A stretch of DNA of 64,000 bases, from the NCBI GenBank assembly GCA_958450365.1, contig CAUEEP010000893.1:1-64000 (forward strand). The letters run 5' to 3'. Each line of letters starts with the position of its first letter. Positions within the stretch are counted from its first letter, which is position 1. Of the stretch, positions 12,901-21,112 are shown piece after piece. The notes under the pieces were generated by a model, which was not told the DNA's origin, ran no database searches, and saw only the letters and a program-made list of their open reading frames with translations. A program made the position numbers and the translations under genes. Origin of the DNA: Mesorhabditis belari (Eukaryota > Nematoda > Chromadorea > Rhabditida > Rhabditidae).

Positions 12901-14447
12901 ATGAGGTTTGAGGCAATATTAATTACATCTTACTGAAAAGAACTATAGCTTGCTTATAAGTATCTAACTTATACTAAACTAAAAACTCTGCTAATGATTG
13001 AACCAGAATGAAAATTTTTGCTAAATTTTTTCCTTTTATACACTTTCCCAAGCCTACGGTAGTTCATCCACCCTATAATCCAAACACTCCAGCTGAATAC
13101 TTTTTGTTACAGAATAAAAATGGTGCATCCTGAAAGAGCATAAAATCATATTAGTTTTCTTTTAAAAAACGACCATAGTAATTGGAACTAGGGGAGAACA
13201 AAAACTTATCCACCGCTGGGTGCTCGAACTCGTGACCTTTCGCTTACCTGGAAGCCGTAGTAACCATTACACCACAGCCGAGACGATTTCCCTTACTCCA
13301 GAGGAAGTTAACTTTGTTATCTCGAGAATTCCTTTGCATACCCTAACGAATATCTGATTTGATTCGAAAATGATTCTGAATCTAAATTTGCTCAAAAAGT
13401 TTTTGGCCTTTTTTTATCACGATGTCGGGCGCACTAGGTGGTGTAATGGATAGTGAATCAGGATCCAAAGTACCTACTTGACGGTTCGAATCCAATCAGT
13501 GTTTTCTCTTTTGGAAAATCGATTTTAACGGTTTCCAGTGTGCAGATATAAGTTAAAATAGATGTTTGATTCGATTTTTGAGGCTTTTTCAGTTTAATTA
13601 AAGCCCACAGCTTGCCTCTTTTAGAATAACGGGATTTCTATAGAAAATGTATTCCAGGTGACAAAATCGATGGTCGGCCTTGCGCCAGATCCGGTAAAAC
13701 ACGATCCGAGTTTATTCCAAGTGCATGGAGTGAGTTCTTTTGACAGAAACTAAGCAAAAAATACCGCCAAAATATGAACACCGCCTTTCAATTCGTATTC
13801 TCTAGCTTTCTTTTCATCTTTAGCTATCGGGAGCGGCGGTGAAAGGGCTAATTCGACTCCAAATCTCGATCCCGCTCTACCAAGACAAGGCACTTTTGTA
13901 AGAAAATTGTTTGTATATTTTGAAAAAGAAGAAAGATTAAAGTATACTTTTAAATAGTAGATTGAATTTTTTTCAAATCCGCAATTTCTAGAATGATGAG
14001 ACATCTCCGTAACGCGATCATCCCATGTGCATGGATTGAATTGACTGTTGAGGTGAGGGTTTTCTTTGTTTTTCGTTCTTGCTTACAATATTCTAGAATA
14101 AAAGGTATTCAGCCAACAAAACTGAATATGGCTTTAGTTTAGTTGAATCATTCGAAATCAATAGTTTCTTGGTTTTCAGATGAAAAGCTTTGCGCATCGC
14201 TTCATGAAGTTAGTGATGGTGACGATCCCGCGAATCATTTTAGGCATCGGAATTTCGCTTATCATTCTACCAATATTAGGTTACATTTACATTTTTTTTT
14301 CTCGTTTAATCAAAATTTCTAGCTATTGTTCTCTACATTTCTTGGGGACATTGGCGAAAAAAGACGAAACAACAGGGAAAGATTGAGGCGCCATTGATCG
14401 AGCAGAGTGAAGCAAAGCAAAGTGAACGAAATGATGAATGGCAATAG
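3940..14447 (+). CDS. scav: CD36 family scavenger receptor class B (SCAV-like), 19 exons
   Basis: This gene encodes a two-pass membrane receptor of the CD36/SR-B family, which binds lipids and modified lipoproteins at the cell surface or in lysosomes. Exons: 3940-4076, 5253-5414, 6392-6542, 6594-6611, 6985-7082, 8107-8260, 8672-8751, 9891-9952, 10568-10637, 10686-10734, 10794-10880, 12430-12544, 12661-12712, 12827-12905, 13658-13729, 13824-13897, 13992-14052, 14180-14279, 14323-14447. They total 1,746 nt (581 aa), in frame throughout. Visible features are an N-terminal membrane helix (residues ~10-36), FLFNITNADEF and EVGPYTYKEWEF near the start of the ectodomain, a GKDDVKNTGKIVRW block typical of the family, a cysteine-rich stretch (~360-393), PPHFLWSPDEV, a C-terminal helix (~517-548) and a short charged cytosolic tail. 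Five or more N-x-S/T sites are present. The start follows an AG acceptor 8 bases upstream. Exon 4 (18 nt) and the GTTTGC donor of exon 3 are the least certain parts. Confidence 0.92.
4615..5131 (+). mobile_element. 517-bp MITE carrying a Pol III B-box-like motif, copy 1
   Basis: The element is bounded by inverted ends reading TACCCTAAAGTC..GAGTATAAGTTCTG, with TA at both borders as for Tc1/mariner-type insertions. An inverted copy lies at 10,002-10,502. Inside, on the minus strand, is GGTTCGAACC, which matches a tRNA B box, followed by a T-rich tract. It lies in intron 1 of the scavenger receptor gene. Its long frames in both orientations have no recognisable domain. Confidence 0.75.
5925..6020 (-). 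repeat. tRNA-like module with duplicated A box
   Basis: On the minus strand the segment reads like a degenerate tRNA: an A-box-like TGGCTAGTGGTTAG, present twice because a ~21-bp unit (CTAGTGGTTAGTGCGATAG) is tandemly duplicated, then the B box GGTTCGATTCC. The T stem does not pair well, so a functional tRNA is unlikely. It lies in intron 2 of the scavenger receptor gene. Confidence 0.6.
7114..8100 (-). mobile_element. mariner element relic filling intron 5 of the receptor gene
   Basis: The ends TATTGGGTTGACC and GACCAACCCAATA are inverted and sit on TA. The minus strand (7,339-7,596) encodes a decayed mariner catalytic segment with NARLHSANQALE and PHLAPSNYHLYASLKNL, matching the usual DNARPH..PDLAPSDYHLF region with the first Asp outside the readable frame. 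A second remnant is readable at about 7,796-7,984. The element ends 6 bases before the start of the next exon, so nearly the whole intron is transposon and its end abuts the TTCTAG acceptor. Confidence 0.75.
8396..8525. repeat. short palindromic element in intron 6
   Basis: TTTTCTCAGCCGTCTCTTAA at the left is matched in inverted form by GAAACGGCTGAGAAAACG at the right, and AAATTTTGTTTAC by GTAAACAAAATTT nearer the centre. It is an imperfect hairpin of about 130 bp, with no coding content. Confidence 0.6.
8930..9461. mobile_element. mariner-type MITE, family with GGGTTGGTGAATTG ends, copy 1
   Basis: Inverted ends TATTGGGTTGGTGAATTG and CAATTCACCAACCCAATA flank a 530-bp non-coding element with an internal palindrome around TCAAGCTTATATCC. 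The ends sit on TA. Related copies are at 39,502-40,018 (full) and about 40,185-40,367 (right half). It lies in intron 7 of the receptor gene. Confidence 0.8.
9461..9779. mobile_element. mariner fragment abutting the preceding MITE
   Basis: The left edge TTAGGTCATTCAAAAAGTCA resembles a mariner terminal repeat of a different subfamily, while the right edge CAATTCACCAACCCAATA matches the preceding MITE. The segment is therefore a composite, formed by insertion or recombination between two mariner families. No transposase motif is readable. Confidence 0.55.
10002..10502 (-). mobile_element. 501-bp MITE with B-box-like motif, copy 2 (inverted)
   Basis: This is the inverted, nearly identical partner of 4,615-5,131, located in intron 8 of the same gene. 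Near-identity over about 480 bp implies recent movement. In this orientation GGTTCGAACCC followed by CTTTTTTGCTTTTT reads on the plus strand. The pair brackets exons 2 to 8, so recombination between the copies could invert that block. Confidence 0.78.
10881..12429. other. long intron 11 of the receptor gene with repeats
   Basis: This 1.5-kb intron holds a tRNA-like module (11,967-12,030, minus; B box GGTTCGATTCC), the hairpin element at 12,130-12,305, and at about 11,872-11,960 an inverted copy of the 80 bases preceding exon 7 (8,572-8,662). An open frame at 11,386-11,652 encodes a charged peptide that I do not recognise and do not call a gene. Confidence 0.6.
12130..12305. mobile_element. 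hairpin MITE with CCGTATTCTCTCTAATAG ends, copy 1
   Basis: The inverted ends TACCGTATTCTCTCTAATAG and CTATTAAAGAGTGCAGTATTAGAGAGAATACGG pair along most of the element. Relatives are at 27,776-27,876 and about 35,551-35,792. The CTCTCTAATA end resembles pogo/Tigger-type termini, which is an inference only. Confidence 0.7.
13200..13520. repeat. two tRNA-like modules, divergent strands
   Basis: On the minus strand 13,205-13,285 contains TGGTGTAATGGTTACTACGG (tRNA A-box-like) and AGTTCGAGCACC (B-box-like). On the plus strand 13,432-13,515 contains TGGTGTAATGGATAGTG and GGTTCGAATCC, followed by TTTTCTCTTTT, a plausible Pol III terminator. Stems do not close properly, so these are tRNA-derived repeats rather than tRNA genes. 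Both lie in intron 14 of the receptor gene. Confidence 0.6.
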
Positions 14448-14476
14448 GAGGATTTGGATAGAAGAAAATTGGAGTG

Positions 14477-14482
14477 AATAAA
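14477..14482 (+). terminator. poly(A) signal AATAAA of the receptor gene
   Basis: AATAAA occurs 30 bases after the TAG stop of the receptor gene, the usual nematode spacing for 3' end formation. Confidence 0.7.
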
Positions 14483-14621
14483 TAGTGAAGTTTCTATTGC
14501 ACAAACAGCTCATTGGATACGGTTTCTGAGAGAGTAACCACATTGCTCTGATTTGTGGATTTTTCTGCTTGTCAAGTAGATCCGCCCATGAAGGCTTTTG
14601 TTTCAACTAACATTTCTGGCT

Positions 14622-14722
14622 CATTTGTGCATCCCCTATCGGGAACGCATTCCAAAATTTTGTCGAGGCACCGTTGGAAGGTCTCGGGGTTAATGCTAAC
14701 CTCAAACTTGGGTAATTAAACC
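14622..14722 (-). ncRNA. sls-1: SL1 spliced-leader RNA gene, copy A
   Basis: On the minus strand the RNA begins with the exact 22-nt nematode SL1 leader (14,722 to 14,701; it starts GGTTTAATTACCCAAG and ends TTTGAG), followed at once by a GTTAGC splice donor. Downstream are the Sm-binding site AATTTTGGAA (14,659 to 14,650) and a terminal stem-loop with GCGTTCCC and GGGGATGC arms around GATA (14,649 to 14,628). The length of about 101 nt, the order of elements and the Sm site match known SL1 RNAs. This RNA donates the leader to the 5' end of many mRNAs by trans-splicing. The exact 3' end is estimated from the stem-loop. Confidence 0.95.
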
Positions 14723-14755
14723 GAAGAGTGGGGTCTCTTTCGCGGTATTTGTCGG

Positions 14756-14787
14756 GGCCGTGTGCCAGAAGGCGAGCGATTGTGTGC
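14756..14787 (-). promoter_or_regulatory. proximal-sequence-like element of SL1 copy A
   Basis: About 36-60 bases upstream of the SL1 start, the minus strand reads AATCGCTCGCCTTCTGGCAC. The block, ending TCTGGCACACGG, recurs at the same distance upstream of copies B and C and in drifted form upstream of D, as expected for the snRNA-type promoter element that drives SL RNA transcription. Confidence 0.7.
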
Positions 14788-14926
14788 TCCCCCAAAGTAC
14801 ACTTCCCGGGAACCATTTCAGCTGGAGATTTCGGAACTTTAAAATGGATTGGATTGATTCGATTTGTCGATTTTTTGTTTTCTTTTGTGTATTCAAATAA
14901 CCTTTGCTTCAACCACATTTCTGTCT

Positions 14927-15027
14927 CATTTGTGCATCCCCTATCGGGAACGCATTCCAAAATTTTGTCGAGACACCGTTGGAAGGTCTCGGGGTCAAAG
15001 CTAACCTTAAACTTGGGTAATTAAACC
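14927..15027 (-). ncRNA. sls-1: SL1 RNA gene, copy B (variant leader)
   Basis: This copy lies exactly 305 bp from copy A and shares its upstream element, Sm site and stem-loop, so A and B form a tandem duplication. The leader (15,027 to 15,006) differs from canonical SL1 by one base: its end reads TTTAAG instead of TTTGAG. The donor that follows is GTTAGC. If expressed it would mark mRNAs with a recognisable variant leader. Confidence 0.9.
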
Positions 15028-15060
15028 GAAGAGTGAGGTCTCTTTCGCGGTATTTGGCGG

Positions 15061-15092
15061 GGCCGTGTGCCAGAAGGCGAGCGATTGTGTGC
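15061..15092 (-). promoter_or_regulatory. proximal-sequence-like element of SL1 copy B
   Basis: This is the same AATCGCTCGCCTTCTGGCAC block as for copy A, at the same spacing from the leader. Confidence 0.65.
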
Positions 15093-15595
15093 TCCCCCAA
15101 AGTACACCTCCTGATAGATATCAGCTGGGAACTTTAAAATGGATTTGTCCAGGTATTGATGTTGAATTGAAAATTCAAAAAAGAACTCAAATTTTTCTTG
15201 TAATTCACGTTTTTTTGAAAGATCCTAGCCTTTTTTGAGCTCAAATTTTCAATTTTATTTTTGCATTCCTTATTGAGAATCAACGGAAAACTTTTTGTTA
15301 GCTGTTTTTTTTTTACAAAACACCATTTACTTCTTCTATCTATCCTAAGCTGCATAAAAAAGCCTTTACGCAAAATTTTCAAATTTCAATTTGATGACAC
15401 AATTTTTTTCATCAATAGAAGCATTCATTTTTGAAATTTAGACTTCTAAAAAGTAATCGCTCCTTTTTTTCACTCGAATCTGCATTTTTTTCGTGTCAAT
15501 CTTTTATCTTTTATAAGATTGACTGTATAAATAGAAACAGAAGAAAAGATTGAGACCAAAAAGTGCAGATTCCAGTGAAAAAAGGAGTGATTAAA

Positions 15596-16028
15596 AGCCA
15601 CCATTTGAGCAACCATAAAGAATTTTTACTGAAGAGCAAATAAAAAGCCAAATCTACATTGGATTTTAGAAACTTACCAACGATGTAGATCTCAGAATTG
15701 TTTTGCGACTCAGCGATTGCCTCTGGGAAGTCGTGGGTGAGCATCATTTTCGATCAATGAAAGCTGTTCTGTGAAAGCTGGATTTATCAGTTTTTTTTTG
15801 GAAAATTTATAAAAACTATTTGAAGTTGTTTGAAGTTTTGAGAGGAATTTAGTGATTTTTCAGTTAACCGATAAGTTTCCCACGACCCACGACTTCCCAG
15901 AGGCAATCGCCGAGTCGCAAAACAATTCTGAGATCTACATCATTGGTAAGTTTCCAAAATCCAATGCAGATTTGGCTTTCTATTTGCTCTTCAGTAAAAA
16001 TTCTTTAAGGTTGCTCAAATGGTGGCTT
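15596..16028. pseudogene. inverted pair of DHFR-like exon fragments
   Basis: Two arms of about 150 bp (15,596-15,744 and 15,879-16,028) are inverted copies with an estimated 90% or more identity. The right arm contains a complete exon on the plus strand, 15,864-15,945, bounded by TTTTTCAG and GGTAAG and encoding LTDKFPTTHDFPEAIAESQ followed by NNSEIYIIG. The hydrophobic IIG after an FPEAI helix matches the region of dihydrofolate reductase that ends in the conserved Gly-Gly. The left arm (15,739 to 15,678, minus) keeps most of this exon and its donor but has lost the acceptor. No other DHFR exon is nearby, so these are gene fragments. The family call is from motif recognition only. Confidence 0.5.
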
Positions 16029-16142
16029 TGGAGAAAAAAAATTGGGCACATAGATGCAACAGTTTTCTCGGTAAAACCAAATCCCTTCAAAATCCAAAAA
16101 TGAGGTAAGCAAAAGCATGAAAGCATTTAGTATTTTTAAATT

Positions 16143-16243
16143 CATTTGTGCATCCCCTATCGGGAACGCGTTCCAAAATTTTCTCCGGACACTATTGGAA
16201 GGTCTCGGGGTTAATGCCAACCTCAAACTTGGGTAATTAAACC
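16143..16243 (-). ncRNA. sls-1: SL1 RNA gene, copy C
   Basis: The canonical 22-nt leader (16,243 to 16,222) is followed by GTTGGC, then the Sm site AATTTTGGAA and the GCGTTCCC/GGGGATGC stem-loop. The middle of the RNA is diverged from copies A and B (GTGTCCGGAG in place of GTGCCTCGAC) while the leader, Sm site and hairpin are kept, suggesting selection on those parts. The upstream element at 16,277-16,300 has the same TCTGGCACACGG core with a different distal part. Confidence 0.93.
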
Positions 16244-16735
16244 GAAGAGCGAGGTATCTGTCGGGCTATGTGTCCGGACCGTGTGCCAGATGCCGTTTTT
16301 TCCTAGGGGAGACATGGAAGGTACACACGGTGGCGTCGGCTGCGTCTCTGCGGGAAAAAGATCTCTCTGTTGTGGGCAATTTCGTGAAACAAAGTTAAAA
16401 AGTTGATAGAATACAGTTGTATTGTCCGGAATTGAAAAAAACGAACATTTATTACTTTTAAATGTAAAAACTTAAATAATTTCTAGATAATGGCGTCGTC
16501 TCTTCAAAATTGTAGAAAAATATTTAATCAAAAATGTAAATTAAAGTTTTTATCGGTTTGATGTTGCACACTTCGTACTTTTCATTTATATTTCTATTCT
16601 CTTTGTGTTTTTGCCACTGAAAACTCCGAATAAAAATCTTTATCTCAAACTCAACCAATCAAAAACAACAACGAGAACAACAACGTAACAACAATTTGAA
16701 AACAAATCAAAAATCAACAACAACCAAAACAATGC

Positions 16736-19353
16736 CTATTTTCTTTTTCCTTGCTTCACTTTTGTAGATCCTTTGTAGATGGGCTTTGGCGGGTTCTAGA
16801 GTTCAAATTTTACAAAACAATGAAAATTCCGAACTCTTTTTCTAACAAAGCTGAAACTTACAGCTTTTCTTTTCGTGGCCGAAATGACCTTAACATCATC
16901 GTCCTCATCACCACTCGACATCTCTTCTTTGACCTTGAAAAGAAAAGTTATAAGTAAGTGGTCAAAAGCAACCTCTGCTTCTGCTGGTTTTTTTGTGGTC
17001 ACACGTCGTTTTTTCGTTGGAGGTGACGGCAATCCCTTAAAAAATATATAAAGTTAATTTGTATTTAAAAGGAGTAATTATTCACCTGTTCACTGTCACT
17101 GGAATCCATATCATTTTCGTTATTGGATTGTTCTTCATCGCCTTGATCGGAACCACTCTCCTGAACAAAAACATTAAATGATACTATGCAAATTTAACCG
17201 AACTCTAACTTTATCAAATTCTTACAATAATTACAATAATTTACTTATATGTGGAGTTTAAAAATCTTTTTTGAGGATGATTCTTAAAGAATTTAAGATA
17301 AAATCTCTACGTCTTCATCGTCTATTTCATCCCAAATATCACTGCCTTCTCCATCCGATTCCGATCCGCTTTCATTCTCGGCTTTCTAAAAGAAAATTTT
17401 TAAGTTTCAATAATTCATTGCAAAGTTTAAGGTCTCAAACGAACCACAACTCGTAACATTATCTTTGTTTTAAGCTTTAGAAATTTTATGAGAACTTATC
17501 AAACACAAACCGCTTCTTTTATTTGCTCCCAATCTCCATCCACGTCCTCTTCTTCCTTTTTCTCTGGTTTCATGATCGAGAGTCCATCCCGGAGTAGAAC
17601 ACAATTGAGGCGAGCTTTGCAGTAAACCTAAAAGCTTACACGTACACTACGATATGAACTAATAACTCTACATACTAAGGTTAAAATTGATACCTTGCTA
17701 ACGAGTTTCTTCGAATTCATGTCGTGCACCCGTGCGAATCTATCAATGCCTAAATAAAAGGTAAAAATGATAAAAAGTCATGCTTGATAAAAAAAATCTT
17801 TAACTAACCACAACTCGCAACATATGGAGCAGTAGGATGACCATAAATTGCACGAATCGCCCCGGCTTGACCCTTGAGCTTGCACACAAGCATGACTAAA
17901 TAAAAATCTTGTAGCTGTACATAATGTCGTGGATAAATAAGCATCCACAAAGAACTAACTAGTCTATCTAACTGACTGATTTAGAACGTCAAAATTCTTA
18001 CTTTTTGTTTTTCCTCGTAAATCAAAGAGTCCAAATTCGCCAATCGTGTTGCCAGCAAATACCTAACAAATAAGCTTATTGACAAAACATTTAATGCTTA
18101 CCTGATGATCTCTGTATGAGAGAGAAAGAGCTGTCACTGGAGATTCCATCCATTCTACTTGTCGCACGGGACGCCTCTGAGCCCTCATGTCATACATTCG
18201 AATCTAAATAGTTGTAATATTTATGTGACAAGGTTTGCTATACCTTAGCGATTAGGCAAGTGTTCCCAAAAACAAACAGAATGATGGAATTTCTTTATTT
18301 AGTTAATTTGTAGTTGAACGAAATTACCATATGTGTTCCAGTCCCGGTGATCAACGTCTCCGAGTCAGGCACCAATCGAATATCCATATCCCATATTGGT
18401 ACGTTAATCGCGAGATTGTCTGGTGGTACCTAAAATCTATCACATACAATCAATTATTGTTATGGTCACATTTTTTGAAATCCAAATCGGTTCATCCGAC
18501 TTCTCGAGGTTGAAAACTTTAGCCGGACACGATTTTCCACCAACAGCTATTCGATCACCGTCACCATGTAAACAGAGGAGACCCTAAAAGAAAAATACAC
18601 ACCTGACTATAAATCATTTTAAGCTTATTTTAGCAACGTTTTATTTTGCACTAATATTTAACTAAAAACAAAACTCACTTGCCCTCCCTTGAACGCGCTC
18701 AATTCTTGTCCTTTTCTGTCGTGCAGCGTAACGTGACCAGCCGCATCGGAGACCACAAGTTGATCGCTAAATTTGTGAAATGTGAAAAAAAACACACTTT
18801 AAAGCTTACTTTGGCGTCAAGTAGAGTCCATTAAGCCGTTCTGCTCCATTTGAGACATCAAAAAGTTTGCTCGACTGGCAGCTCGTTGTATCGAATGCTC
18901 GGATTTCTCGACTTGACGTTGAGAAGAGCAGCTGATTCTAAATTTAAATTGAAATCATTTAAGCAGCCAACGATTCTAACTTTGTAAAATAATTTTTACC
19001 TGTTCACTGTCCCCAAAAACCATTCTCGTGATTTCATCACGTTTCGGGTCCAAATCTTTCAAGTTGTTCAAGTTGAGAAAGGCGTTATCGCTCAATGAAA
19101 GTGCTAAAATGAAATGAATTGTAAATTTTACTCTTTTTGAGACATTGTTTTTGCTTATAGGATTAAAAAGTTAAACCCAAATAAACTTTTAGCAATTTAG
19201 AGGTTTATCTACTTGCTCATTGGTTCTTAAACTTGCACAATAAAAACTCAACTTTATAATTGCAAGCTTCATACAATCGACCTTTACTCCAATATACATT
19301 TATAGCTAACCTTTCAAACAACCCGTCGCCGCACCCACATAACAATCATTCAT
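16736..19353 (-). CDS. WDR74: WDR74/Nsa1-like WD-repeat ribosome biogenesis factor, 16 exons
   Basis: The protein (448 aa) matches WDR74, the nucleolar beta-propeller that acts with the NVL AAA-ATPase in 60S ribosomal subunit maturation. Exons from the 5' end: 19353-19311, 19103-19000, 18937-18810, 18766-18679, 18583-18470, 18429-18328, 18203-18102, 18062-18002, 17895-17809, 17749-17694, 17627-17511, 17385-17311, 17160-17086, 17035-16973, 16933-16862, 16795-16736; total 1,347 nt in frame. Diagnostic segments are YVGAATGCLK at the N-terminus, INVPIWDMDIRLVPDSETL, GQAGAIRAIYGHPTAPYVAS, and CGIDRFARVHD followed by SKVYCKARLNCVLL. The C-terminal third is an acidic then basic low-complexity tail with KKRR clusters, fitting nucleolar location. 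The acceptors before exons 14 and 15 read AAG rather than CAG. It lies 129 bp downstream of the LSM12-like gene on the same strand. Confidence 0.94.
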
Positions 19354-19482
19354 CTTTTTCTACCCGTCACCTTAAATTTCTTATTCATTAAAAATAGCCA
19401 AAACCATACAACAAAAGAAAACAAATTACTAGTCATACAGAAAAACCATAAAAAAATAAATATTATTCCGTATTTATGCGAT
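19354..19482 (-). other. 129-bp intercistronic spacer, candidate operon junction
   Basis: The gap between the LSM12-like stop and the WDR74-like start is 129 bp. On the minus strand it holds an AATAAT about 30 bases after the stop, T-rich runs (TATTTATTTTTTTATGG) and ends GGGTAGAAAAAG just before the ATG. Nematode operons have gaps of about 100-150 bp with a U-rich element and a downstream trans-splice acceptor, which this resembles. Confidence 0.55.
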
Positions 19483-20351
19483 TCATTTGCTCTTTGCCAT
19501 TTTCTCTTCTATGCAACACGGTTGCAATTGGAACGTATCCCCCATGTAGGATTTCGCCAAAATCTTCTGCACTTGCAATAAAGCCGACTCAGCTCGATCG
19601 CCCTTCTCATCAACGTAGGCGTCTTTCGAGGTGTACGGTGGTGGCACAACGACCAAATCCAGTGCCACAATATTTTTCCCTTTCCAACAGACGTTGTTGT
19701 GTAAAATGTGCCGCAAACTGAGAAACGCTCGTTGCCCTTCTATTGGAATCTGCTCTTCCATCACTTCTAACATCTTTGTTTGCGCCATTTGACTCGATTG
19801 AAGATTCTGCGAAGTGCTGGCCATGATCGATCCCAAGATATCGTCTCCATGTGGTCCCTCGGTTCTCTTCAGATCGGATATCTGCTTCAGGTTGAAGATG
19901 CGAAGCACCGGCTTGCTTGTCGTGGTGTCCTTGATGGCAAGGATCTAAAAATAGAACTCGTTTACAGGTGTAAAATTCAAGACTCATTTCTTATGTGCGA
20001 ACAAAGGCTCTTATTGGGAATGTTGACCTGCTTGAGTTCACAATTGTACCTCGTTTTTAAAAGTCTGTTGAAAAAGTTAATGAGTCAATGCTTAGAGGTT
20101 CAATCCAGTAATCAAGCAAAAACATTAATTTATTCTAGTTTCCTAAATATTCTATCAAAGAAAAACAGCAAGCTAGTTTAACAATAAAGTCCCACCTTGG
20201 ATACCGGATCGAAGCACGCGACTTGTCCTTGGATGTGCGCTCCGAGTGAAGTCTTGAATTCGACAGGCGTGCCCACGGGAAGATCGTATTCACCTCGAAG
20301 CGTTCCACTCCCCGCTTGCATCACCTTCGTCACCAAAGATTCGCCGGCCAT
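19483..20351 (-). CDS. LSM12: LSM12-like protein (Lsm plus anticodon-binding-like domain), 2 exons
   Basis: Two exons, 20351-20196 and 19944-19483, encode 205 aa, close to the ~195 aa of animal LSM12. The N-terminal half has the Lsm-type beta strands (PVGTPVEFKTSLGAHIQGQV, then FDPVSKILAIKD). The C-terminal half has the LSM12 AD domain pattern EGQRAFLSLRHILHNNVCWK, IVALDLVVVPPPYT and a closing helix around ALLQVQKILAK. LSM12 works with ataxin-2 in RNA regulation. The ATG follows CTTTCAG by six bases, a good spliced-leader acceptor. The neighbouring same-strand genes are the CABIN1-like gene (762 bp upstream) and the WDR74-like gene (129 bp downstream). Confidence 0.93.
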
Positions 20352-21112
20352 CGCTACCTGAAAGCAAAAACATTAGAAAAGAAAGAAAGAAAAGAGAGCA
20401 ACATTTTAAGCATTAACGTGCAGTTTGAAAGAAACGAAAAAATTTCAAAAATTATCGTTTAAAAAATGAATTCATGGGGGTGGCTACTTTGTGCCTTTTC
20501 TTTCGCGTCTTTTGTGCAACTTGCCATAACTTTATTCTAAGTTGGCCAATCTTTATGATTTTGGTGTTATTTTGTAGATCTCAACAAGTGCAACAAAATG
20601 ACACCAAAACCAAAAGTTGGTCCACTTAGAAGAAAGTTATGGTGAGTTGCCCGAAAAATTTGGCGCAAAGTAACCACTCCTTGGATTTACAGAAATTTGA
20701 GTGAATTTATAGAAAAAATTTTGATATTTAGAGATTCCGCCATTCAACCGAATATTTAGACAAGAGGAAAACTTGTAGAAAAGTGCTAAGTGTGGATCCA
20801 ACTTTTGAGCGCAATTTAATGGCACAGCGCAACTACATCTGGCTCATTTTCACTACAGAAAATATTTGAAAACATCTTGAAATACACTTTTTTGGTTAAA
20901 AACCACAAACATCTCATAATATTGATAAATTTTCAACACTTTTATTCATTTAAGCCTTTAGCAACAATAAGTAAACCCGCAAGAGAAATTTTTTAAATGA
21001 CACGTATATTTTGTAAGTGAGACCGAATGAGGAAGAGAGAGAGAGAGATCGCAATAAATGGATAAGTGTACTGACATAAAGTTTAAGACAATACAAAAGA
21101 AAGTTAAGAAAA
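20352..21112. other. spacer between CABIN1-like and LSM12-like genes, with a palindromic repeat
   Basis: The spacer holds the 3' UTR of the CABIN1-like gene (AATAAA on the minus strand at 20,946-20,941) and a palindromic repeat at about 20,505-20,690 built on TGGTGTTATTTTGTAGATC and ACAAAATGACACCAAAA. A related palindrome occurs inside the mariner relic at about 7,265-7,440 and a degraded one at about 27,670-27,740. Confidence 0.6.

Noticed and set aside
14607..15100. Minus-strand frames of 60-117 codons over the SL1 cluster
   Set aside because: They are fortuitous translations of the SL1 RNA genes and their promoters.
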